From JANOYY01 sp043720395 (GTDB taxonomy: Bacteria > Actinomycetota > Acidimicrobiia > Acidimicrobiales > JANYDT01), in NCBI GenBank assembly GCA_043720395.1, contig JAYSSR010000076.1:1-64000 (forward strand): 64,000 bases of DNA, written 5' to 3'. Below, one piece after another: positions 8,418-15,196 of the stretch (its first letter is position 1; each line of letters opens with the position of its first letter). The notes beneath the pieces were generated by a model. The model made no database searches. It had not been told where the DNA came from and was given only the letters and a program-made list of their open reading frames with translations. A program made the translations under genes and the position numbers.

Positions 8418-10095
8418 GGAAGAGTTTCACAACAACAACGAACATGGCGACAGCGGCTCAGTCGAAGACGGGTTGTCGCCCTCGTCTACGACGCCACTCA
8501 CCTCGATGCCGCCCTTGACGTCTCCGCCCTTGGCGACACCGCCGCCGCTCGGCCCGACCCGGACTGCTGCCCCAGCGAAGCGCAAAAGCGTCGGAAAGAC
8601 CGTTGGTGTTGCGCTCGGCGTCGTCGGCCTGCTCGGCGGTGCAGCGTTTGCGGCTTCGCAATTTACGGGTGGCGAGAAGGCGAACACGCCCGAGGAAGCC
8701 GTCGAGTCGTTCCTCCGTTCGGTCGAAACGAAAGACGCCATCGGCATGGCGAAACTGCTTGCTCCGAGCGAACGAGACGTGATGCTCGACTCGCTCGTGC
8801 CGCTCGTCGCCGAGCTCAGTCGGCTCGAGATCGTCGACAAGAATCTCGACCTCACCAAGGTTCCGGGATACGAGGCGAAGGTCACCGGCTTCAGGGCAAC
8901 GTCGACGCTGCTTAGACCGGATCTCGCCGAGGTCAGGATCACCGGTGGAAAGGTCGCCACATCGGTCGACCTCAAGAAGCTTCCGATCGGTGCCTTCGTG
9001 AAGGACATCGTCGGCAACTCGATCGACGATGCGAAGGTGGAGTCCTCCACGAGCGATATCAAGATGGCGTCAGACGACGGCCCGCTGGTGGTCCAAAAGG
9101 TCGGCAAGCGCTGGTACATCTCGCTCAGCTACACACTCGCCGAGACCTCCCGACGCGACTCGGCAACGCCGTTCGCAGTTCCTCCAAAGGGAGGAGGTAT
9201 TGCTGCGAAGGGCGCGGAAACCCCGGAGGAGGCCGTGTCGCAGATGCTCATTGCGGCCGGTCGTCTCGACGTTCGGCGGATGCTTGAACTCGTCCCACCC
9301 GACGAGTTCGGCGCGCTTCAGGAGTATTCGACGCTGTTCATCGAGGACGCTGAGCGCAGAGCCGCGGAAGGTCGCAAGGTCGCGCAGGTCGAGATCACGC
9401 CGAAGCTCGCGTCGACACCCGTCACCGGTGACCGCGCGCTCGTCACGATCACCGATCTCCCTTTCACTGTGAAAGCATCGAGCGACGGGTTCAAGCTCTC
9501 CGGGACGTACGCGAACAAGACGCTTCGAGGCGAGTTCACAACGGACCAGGGAGAGACCATCACGGCCGACTACCGAGGCGAATGTCTCACGCTTGTGGTC
9601 GACCGTGAGAACAAGAAAGGATGCGCGCAGAAGGGCATCACGCAGCTCCTCTCCGACATAACCGGGCAGGATCTCGACGCTGTCGGGCTCGGAAGCTCCG
9701 GGCTCGGCCTCAACCTCGGCACGTCGTGCAACGGCGTCAAGCAGGCCAAACCGAAGCTCGGATTCATTGCGGTGAAGCGCGACGGCAAGTGGTTCGTGAG
9801 CCCGAACCGCACGTGGTTCGACGGGATAACCGCCGTCTTGAAAGGCATCGACCGCAAGAATCTCGATTGTGTCAAGAAGCAAATCGAAGACGTGGTCAAC
9901 ACGATCACCGGTAACGCAGCCCCTGGCGGCACGGACCCGACCTTCGAGGCACCCACCGACTCGTCAACCGATCCGTTCTCGCCCTCAGATTCCTCGGAGG
10001 GTGATTCGAGCCTCGATGAGATCGGTGACACGCTGCCTCTGTCCGAATCGCTCCCGGCCGAGGACACGCTCGTGTTCTCGCCGTCGACGGGCTGA
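8410..10095 (+). CDS. Membrane-anchored protein with duplicated TPEEAV domain
   Basis: Protein of 561 aa. The ATG at 8410 is preferred over the one 12 bases upstream because GGAG lies 6 bases before it. A cytoplasmic Pro/Thr-rich N-terminus leads into one membrane helix (GKTVGVALGVVGLLGGAAFA). The outside part holds two related units opening with TPEEAVESFLRSVE and TPEEAVSQMLIAAG, which resemble NTF2-like/DUF4878 folds of other actinobacterial envelope proteins. The C-terminal 50 residues are Ser/Asp/Glu-rich and probably unstructured. The gene overlaps the upstream membrane protein gene. Function unknown. Confidence 0.75.
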   Translation: MSEEEFHNNNEHGDSGSVEDGLSPSSTTPLTSMPPLTSPPLATPPPLGPTRTAAPAKRKSVGKTVGVALGVVGLLGGAAFAASQFTGGEKANTPEEAVESFLRSVETKDAIGMAKLLAPSERDVMLDSLVPLVAELSRLEIVDKNLDLTKVPGYEAKVTGFRATSTLLRPDLAEVRITGGKVATSVDLKKLPIGAFVKDIVGNSIDDAKVESSTSDIKMASDDGPLVVQKVGKRWYISLSYTLAETSRRDSATPFAVPPKGGGIAAKGAETPEEAVSQMLIAAGRLDVRRMLELVPPDEFGALQEYSTLFIEDAERRAAEGRKVAQVEITPKLASTPVTGDRALVTITDLPFTVKASSDGFKLSGTYANKTLRGEFTTDQGETITADYRGECLTLVVDRENKKGCAQKGITQLLSDITGQDLDAVGLGSSGLGLNLGTSCNGVKQAKPKLGFIAVKRDGKWFVSPNRTWFDGITAVLKGIDRKNLDCVKKQIEDVVNTITGNAAPGGTDPTFEAPTDSSTDPFSPSDSSEGDSSLDEIGDTLPLSESLPAEDTLVFSPSTG

Positions 10096-10115
10096 CCACC
10101 GCTTACGAACAGCGA

Positions 10116-11507
10116 TCAGCGCGCGTCGCAATCGTTTCGCGACCCGAGGACGCCAGTGCGAAACGCAGCAACGCGTTCAAAGCCCGAGCCGATGCTCGCG
10201 CGATCGTCGGTGACTTCCAGCAAGACACGGATGGCCTCGTCGATGTCGCCCGGCGAGAGCGACGAAGCCTGCGGCAGGTCCGCGTCGTAGAGCGTCCCGG
10301 TCCAGACCCCGACGCGACATATCGCTCGCAGCGCTGACGCTTTCGAGGTCGGATCGTTCCCGCTCGCAACCTCTTGCACGGTGGCCCACTGGAGCGCGAG
10401 CAGCGCCGAGACGCCGAAATCGCCGTTGGAGTCGTAGAGGCGCTGTAGCGACGCTCGGTCGTAGTGAATCACATTGTCGTCGGCACACCAGGACACGATT
10501 GGAGCGTTCCTCCCGGTGCCGACGCCCACCGGAAGCACCTCGTTCGTCAGGCAGAGTACGTCGATGGCATCACCGGTTGCCTTGTTCGGACCCGACCCGT
10601 AGGTCGACGTCCAATAGGTTGCCATCACAGGAACGACATCGCGAAGCAGCTGCGCGAAGGGCATGTTCCCGCCCCGGAAACGCTCCTTGAAACTTCGGTA
10701 CGGAATCGACACGAGTTCGGGAAGCTCGTCCTCGTAGTCGGCGCACGGCTGTGCACCGTTCTGGTAGCCGTCTTGGAAAGCGCGCATACGATCGAACGCC
10801 GTGCCGTGCGCTCCGAAGTCGGTTGACGTCATGCCGAGCCGATCGCGGAACTCGACGAAGCCTGAGAGCACTCGGTCGAGATTCTTGCTGCGGAGCAGCA
10901 CTAAGTCCGCGTTTTCAACTGGGTCGAGCTGTGCGGCCCATGACCCGGCGAAGCAGTCGGCCTGTTGTTCGGCCCCGATGGTGTCAAAGAAGTCGGCCCC
11001 ACTGCGCTCTTGAATCGCGTGGCCCCACTCGTGAGCGAGCACGATGCTGAGCAGAAACGGCCCGTAGCGCTTCTCAAGTTTCGGGAAGAGACCCTCGTCG
11101 TCCCATGCGATGAAGTCGTTGTCGGGGCAGTAGAACGCGTTCTGTTGCAGGAACAGGTAGGGCATGGCGAACCCACCGCACGGTGGGATTGCCGAGCCCC
11201 GGCTATATGCGTAGATCCCTCCCGCGGGCGGCTTGTACTTCTCGCCGTAAACCTTCTGGATTTCGGTGCTCCAGTAGCGGTCGAGACTCTTCACGGTCGC
11301 ACGCAGGAGCGGGTCGTAGGACTTCGTGGAGCGCGGCGTCCGAGTCGATGACGGTCCGGTGGTCGCGTTGCTTCCAGCTGCCGTCGGGGACGTTGACTTG
11401 GAAGTCGAGGACGATGTGGACCGGCTTCGGTCCGCGTTGCTGTTCTGTCCGGTACAGGCGCACGCAAGAGACGCGGCCAGCAACACAGCCGTGATGGCTC
11501 GCTTCAC
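10116..11507 (-). CDS. Neutral zinc metallopeptidase (Zn_peptidase family), putative lipoprotein
   Basis: Protein of 463 aa. The N-terminus is an export signal with cysteines at 16 and 18 as possible lipidation sites, followed by about 45 Ser/Thr-rich residues typical of a wall-spanning tether. The catalytic motif HEWGH is at residues 159-163 (two zinc-ligand histidines and the general base), and EQQADCFAG starting at 180 supplies the expected third ligand. This matches the PF04228 (YpfJ-like) family. It converges with the 8410 gene, separated by 20 bases. The substrate is unknown. Confidence 0.87.
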   Translation of the reverse strand: MKRAITAVLLAASLACACTGQNSNADRSRSTSSSTSKSTSPTAAGSNATTGPSSTRTPRSTKSYDPLLRATVKSLDRYWSTEIQKVYGEKYKPPAGGIYAYSRGSAIPPCGGFAMPYLFLQQNAFYCPDNDFIAWDDEGLFPKLEKRYGPFLLSIVLAHEWGHAIQERSGADFFDTIGAEQQADCFAGSWAAQLDPVENADLVLLRSKNLDRVLSGFVEFRDRLGMTSTDFGAHGTAFDRMRAFQDGYQNGAQPCADYEDELPELVSIPYRSFKERFRGGNMPFAQLLRDVVPVMATYWTSTYGSGPNKATGDAIDVLCLTNEVLPVGVGTGRNAPIVSWCADDNVIHYDRASLQRLYDSNGDFGVSALLALQWATVQEVASGNDPTSKASALRAICRVGVWTGTLYDADLPQASSLSPGDIDEAIRVLLEVTDDRASIGSGFERVAAFRTGVLGSRNDCDAR

Positions 11508-11607
11508 GGAACCATCCCTCCGTCTCGGAGACCACCGTTGGCTTCCCGCACGTCACCATGATGCCAGCGTTGTGTGGCTAGTCGGGACGGCCCACTGCTG
11601 CGGCCCG

Positions 11608-11621
11608 TAGAATCGCCAGTT
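11608..11621 (+). promoter_or_regulatory. Putative -10 element of miaB, near-leaderless start
   Basis: TAGAAT at 11608-11613 ends 8 bases before the GTG at 11622. There is no Shine-Dalgarno sequence. This favours the GTG at 11622 as start over the in-frame GTG at 11574. Confidence 0.4.
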
Positions 11622-13115
11622 GTGACTGCCAACCCCGGCGACGCTCGGACCTATCTGATCCACACCTACGGGTGCCAGATGAACGAGCACGACTCCGAGC
11701 GGATCTCGGGATTGCTCGAGGCCGACGGTCTCGTGCGCGTCGAGACCGAGGCCGAGGCCGACGTCGTGGTGTTCAACACCTGCACCATCCGGGAGAACGC
11801 CGACGCTCGCCTGTTCGGCAACCTCGGGCACCTGAAGGACCTGAAGCGGGTGCGTCCGCACATGCAGATCATGGTGGGCGGCTGCCAGGCGCAGAAGGAC
11901 CGTGGGCTCATCCAGCAGCGTGCATCGCACGTCGATGTGGTGTTCGGAACGCACAACGTCCATCGGGCCGCAGAGTTGCTGCGCGAGGCGTCCCTGTCGG
12001 GGCCGATCATGGAGATCCTGGAGGAGTCGGAGGCCTTCCCGTCGGCGCTTCCTGTCCGACGTAACGAGGCCTGGTCTGCATGGGTCACGATTCAGATCGG
12101 GTGCGACAACTCGTGTGCGTTCTGCATCGTGCCGTCGGTGCGCGGGGTCGAGATCAGTAGGCCCTACGCGGAGCTAGTACGTGAGGTTGAGACGCTTGCC
12201 GCAGACGGTGTCGTGGAGGTGTCGCTGCTCGGTCAGAACGTGAACAGCTACGGGCGCGATCTCACCACCGAGTGGCGGTCGCGGATCGACTCGGACGCGG
12301 TCGGCGCGGTCGAAGCGTGCGGGGCCGGGTGGGTGTCCGATGAGCGTGGGGCCCGTGCCCGTCCGCTGTTTGCAGATCTGCTCCGCAGCGTCGGCGCGGT
12401 CGACGGCATTCGACGCGTGCGTTACACCTCGCCGCACCCGAAAGACCTGCGCCCGGAAACGATCCTGGCCATGGCTTCTGTGCCCGCGGTTATGCCGCAT
12501 CTCCACCTGCCGTTGCAGTCCGGGTCCGATACGATTTTGCGCGAGATGCGACGCGGCTACACCGCGGCGCGGTACCTGGAAAGGCTCGTCGACGCCCGTG
12601 CCGGGATCGATGATCTTGCGGTCACGACCGACATCATCGTGGGATTTCCAGGCGAGACGTCCGCCGATTTTGACCAGACGCTGGAAGTCGTAGCTGCGGG
12701 CGAATACGACAGTGCATTCACGTTTGTGTTCTCGCCCCGGCCCGGCACCGTGGCGTTCGATCTCGTCGATCGGTTCGTAGCGGCTGACCTTGTGGCGGAC
12801 CGCTTCGAGCGGTTGAAGATCGTGCTGGAGCGGAGCGCACTTCTGAAGCACGCTGATCGGGTCGGTCGGGTCGAGGAAGTACTGGTGGAGGGTCCCTCGA
12901 AGCGCGATCCGCTCATGACAAGCGCGCGTACAAAACAGCACAAACTCATCCACTTTGCTTGGCGCGATGCGAACGGCGAGCAGCGTGCACTTCCCGCAGG
13001 CACGTTCTGTGACGTCCTGGTGACCAGCGCGGCCCCGCACTTCCTGCGCGGCGACCTCGTCGAAATCACCGCCCGGCCCAGACATCGCACCCGTATCCCA
13101 GTGGCGGCATTGTGA
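11622..13115 (+). CDS. miaB: tRNA-2-methylthio-N6-dimethylallyladenosine synthase
   Basis: Radical-SAM methylthiotransferase of 497 aa that converts i6A37 to ms2i6A37 in tRNAs reading UNN codons. Domains in order are UPF0004 with auxiliary cluster cysteines at 18 (GCQMN), 54 (NTCTIREN) and 88 (GGCQAQ), radical SAM with C161-x3-C165-x2-C168 (GCDNSCAFC), and a C-terminal TRAM domain. An insertion of about 35 residues follows GQNVNSYG, around TTEWRSRIDSD. The start is the GTG at 11622, which places GCQMN at the usual distance from the N-terminus. The stop overlaps the DUF952 gene by 4 bases. The partner miaA lies 23 kb downstream. Confidence 0.96.
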   Translation: MTANPGDARTYLIHTYGCQMNEHDSERISGLLEADGLVRVETEAEADVVVFNTCTIRENADARLFGNLGHLKDLKRVRPHMQIMVGGCQAQKDRGLIQQRASHVDVVFGTHNVHRAAELLREASLSGPIMEILEESEAFPSALPVRRNEAWSAWVTIQIGCDNSCAFCIVPSVRGVEISRPYAELVREVETLAADGVVEVSLLGQNVNSYGRDLTTEWRSRIDSDAVGAVEACGAGWVSDERGARARPLFADLLRSVGAVDGIRRVRYTSPHPKDLRPETILAMASVPAVMPHLHLPLQSGSDTILREMRRGYTAARYLERLVDARAGIDDLAVTTDIIVGFPGETSADFDQTLEVVAAGEYDSAFTFVFSPRPGTVAFDLVDRFVAADLVADRFERLKIVLERSALLKHADRVGRVEEVLVEGPSKRDPLMTSARTKQHKLIHFAWRDANGEQRALPAGTFCDVLVTSAAPHFLRGDLVEITARPRHRTRIPVAAL

Positions 13116-13450
13116 TTTTCCACATCGCGACTTCCGACGGGTGGCGCGCGGCCCTTGGTGCGGGCTCGTATTCGGTGGCGTCGCTGGACATCGAAGGCTT
13201 CGTGCACATGTCGACTGCTGGCCAGGTTCTGGCCACTGCCTCGCGCTACTACCGAGGCGTCGACGGCTTGGTGCTGCTGGTCATCGACGAGGCGCGACTC
13301 GACCCACCGGCGTTTCGCTACGACACCGCGACTGGCGGCGACTTGTTCCCGCACTACTACGCGCCCATACCATTGACCGCTGTAGTAGGTGTGCATGCAT
13401 TCTCATCGTCGGAGGACGGCTCGTTCGATTGGCCGATCGGGCTTCCGTGA
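13112..13450 (+). CDS. DUF952 family protein
   Basis: Protein of 112 aa matching the DUF952 pattern: an N-terminal FHIATSDGW, the central DIEGFVHMSTAGQV, LVLLVIDEARL, and a C-terminal GGDLFPHYYAPIPLTAV. The family has a small alpha/beta fold of unknown activity. The GTG start overlaps the miaB stop (GTGA), so it is cotranslated with miaB. A dtd remnant follows. Confidence 0.85.
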   Translation: MIFHIATSDGWRAALGAGSYSVASLDIEGFVHMSTAGQVLATASRYYRGVDGLVLLVIDEARLDPPAFRYDTATGGDLFPHYYAPIPLTAVVGVHAFSSSEDGSFDWPIGLP

Positions 13451-13500
13451 GGGCCTTGGTGCCCACCCCTCCTCGGTGCGCGTCGTTGGCTGTATCCGAA

Positions 13501-13532
13501 GTCACGCGAGGAACTTCGGCTTGCGTGCGCTA
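13501..13532 (+). repeat. 32-bp dispersed repeat, copy 1
   Basis: The 32 bases 13501-13532 recur at 49327-49358 with one mismatch, and in part inverted at 49246-49279. The repeat ends inside the first codons of the truncated dtd. Confidence 0.85.
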
Positions 13533-13721
13533 GTCCAGCGGGCGTCGGTCACGAGCGAGGGGGAACTCATCGGTTCGATCGGCGCCGGACTCTGTGTGCT
13601 GGTCGGCGTGACGCACACCGACGATCTCGCGGCGTCCAAGAAGGTCGCGGCCAAGTTGTGGGGCCTACGGGTGTTCGAAGATGAGGCGGGGGTGATGAAC
13701 CTGTCGCTCATCGAGATCTGA
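13521..13721 (+). pseudogene. dtd: Truncated D-aminoacyl-tRNA deacylase
   Basis: The frame reads LRALVQRASVTSEGE, then IGAGLCVLVGVTHTDD, LWGLRVFEDEAG and MNLSLIEI before a TGA. This is the N-terminal 66 residues of DTD, normally about 145 aa. The second half, with the SQFTL motif needed for catalysis, is missing. The first codon is TTG in place of ATG and lies inside a dispersed repeat. The break comes 8 bases before a nested palindrome (13729-13792). I saw no other dtd part nearby. It is very probably non-functional for D-Tyr-tRNA proofreading. Confidence 0.85.
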
Positions 13722-13728
13722 GGTCGGG

Positions 13729-13792
13729 AAACCACCCGATATGACCACCCAATCGGTCGAAAGCGACATTGGGTGGTTCCATCGGGTGGTTT
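13729..13792. repeat. Nested palindrome after dtd remnant
   Basis: Outer arms AAACCACCCGAT (13729-13740) and ATCGGGTGGTTT (13781-13792) enclose inner arms ACCACCCAAT (13744-13753) and ATTGGGTGGT (13768-13777), all perfect. The arms are themselves related as tandem ACCACCC units. It could act as a terminator for the miaB operon and the convergent gene at 13805. Confidence 0.75.
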
Positions 13793-13804
13793 TCAGGAAC
13801 CGGG

Positions 13805-14185
13805 TCAGGCCGCGACCGACATGCGCAGGTCGGGGTCGATGAGGTGGATCAGTTCCTCGATGCGATAAGCCGCGCGCTCGGTCGTAGCCTGCGCCGCTTC
13901 GTAGCCGCGAGCACGTCCGGCGAGTCGGTGTGCGGCCCACGCCACTCGGGCCTCAAGGATTCGTCGGGGCGTAAAGACGGGCCGGATCGACGGGATGAGC
14001 TCGGCGCGTCCAGCGAGTTCGTACAGGAAGAGCGCGCCGTGGAGCTCGACGAGGCCACTGGTCGAGCTGATTGGATTGAAATCGCGTAGCGCTTCGAGTT
14101 CCGACACGACCGATTCGAGGATACGAGCCGGGTCGGCAAATTCGATGCGTTTCGGAAGGATGGGGAAATGCGCTTCGTTCTGCAT
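13805..14185 (-). CDS. Conserved-looking hypothetical protein
   Basis: Protein of 126 aa, acidic and helical, with no membrane segment. Stretches such as DPARILESVVSELEALRDF and FTPRRILEARVAWAAHRLAG suggest an all-helical cytoplasmic fold. The family is not recognised. It is divergent from the HAD hydrolase gene with about 195 bases between, and convergent with the miaB group. Support is a full-length frame with normal codon use for this genome and no better frame on the other strand. Confidence 0.6.
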   Translation of the reverse strand: MQNEAHFPILPKRIEFADPARILESVVSELEALRDFNPISSTSGLVELHGALFLYELAGRAELIPSIRPVFTPRRILEARVAWAAHRLAGRARGYEAAQATTERAAYRIEELIHLIDPDLRMSVAA

Positions 14186-14369
14186 GCATCAACCCTCGCA
14201 AGCGGACATGAACAGAATGTTGCTTCAGCCAGATGTCACGCGAGCCATACGTCACAACGCCCGAAAGTACGTTGGCGTGATGAAGATCGGAGTTCGACGT
14301 CATCGATGCGTCCGATGGGTGCGCGGGTTGATTCGTCGAGTTGCATCGCACTGACGCTGTAAACCTTGC

Positions 14370-14381
14370 GACAATTGATGG
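14370..14381 (+). promoter_or_regulatory. Putative -10 element, leaderless start of HAD gene
   Basis: GACAAT at 14370-14375 ends 6 bases before the GTG at 14382, and no ribosome binding site is visible. This spacing puts the transcript start at or next to the start codon. Confidence 0.35.
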
Positions 14382-15113
14382 GTGCTTCGCCCTTCCGCCG
14401 TCTTGTTTGACCTGTTTGCCACGCTCGCGGTCGAGGACTTCAGCGGTCTTGTGCGATTGGAATGCGAGCTGCTCGACGTGTCGGTTGCGGCATTCGACGC
14501 CGCCAACCGATTGACCCGACCCGCTCGTAGCGCATGCCCCGACGGGTTGACCAGCACGCGAATGCTGCTCGATGCGCTCGGGACCGACCAACGACGAGCT
14601 TTCGAACTTTTCGACCTCCAGTGCTCCTGGCTCCGTTCGAACGGTCGGTTGTACGACGACGCCGTACCGACGCTGCACGCGCTCCGGAAGCTTGGTGTCT
14701 CGACCGCGGTGATCTGCAACGGCTCGGGGTTCGTGCGCCCATGGCTCGACTCGTCGGAACTCATCGAGGCGGCCGACGTCGTGATTGTCTCCGCTGAGGA
14801 ATCCGTGGCGAAACCCGATGCCGCGATCTTCCGACTTGCTGCGACGCGTCTCGGTGTCGAGTGCGGCGCGACCTGTTGGTTCGTAGACGATCAGCCCGAC
14901 TACCTGGCGGGCGCTGCTGCGTTGAGTCTGAGATGCTTCCGCATCGCTCGACCCGACACACCTACGATCCACGACGAATCGTTCGAGATCATCTCGAACT
15001 TGGCACCGATCGTGGGCGAAGTCGACAGTCTCAAGAGCAATCCATTCCGAACGGGGCTGGAATCCGCGCGACGAACCCCGAAAAGTGCCCCGACTTGGGC
15101 TGATTTGGGCTGA
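14382..15113 (+). CDS. HAD-superfamily hydrolase
   Basis: Protein of 243 aa. Motif I is degenerate but recognisable as LFDLFATLA (nucleophile Asp in DLFATL). Motif II falls in VICNGSG, Lys in AKPDAAIF, and motif IV is FVDDQPDYLAGA. These fit a haloacid dehalogenase-like phosphatase or epoxide-hydrolase-like subgroup. The substrate cannot be told. The last residues, from about 225 on, are encoded by the left arm and loop of an inverted repeat (15054-15143), so the C-terminal tail looks replaced or extended by repeat sequence. Confidence 0.82.
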   Translation: MLRPSAVLFDLFATLAVEDFSGLVRLECELLDVSVAAFDAANRLTRPARSACPDGLTSTRMLLDALGTDQRRAFELFDLQCSWLRSNGRLYDDAVPTLHALRKLGVSTAVICNGSGFVRPWLDSSELIEAADVVIVSAEESVAKPDAAIFRLAATRLGVECGATCWFVDDQPDYLAGAAALSLRCFRIARPDTPTIHDESFEIISNLAPIVGEVDSLKSNPFRTGLESARRTPKSAPTWADLG

Positions 15114-15143
15114 TTTGAGCGGCGCACGCGCGGATTCCAGCCC
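15054..15143. repeat. 17-bp perfect inverted repeat
   Basis: GGGCTGGAATCCGCGCG (15054-15070) pairs with CGCGCGGATTCCAGCCC (15127-15143). The 56-base loop contains the direct repeat GGGCTGATTT twice. It overlaps the 3' end of the HAD gene and lies before the convergent oxidoreductase gene. Confidence 0.8.
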
Positions 15144-15196
15144 TGTTCACGGCGCGCCATGCGTCGGTGCCAATTCTCGGAGCAGAACCCAGCCAG

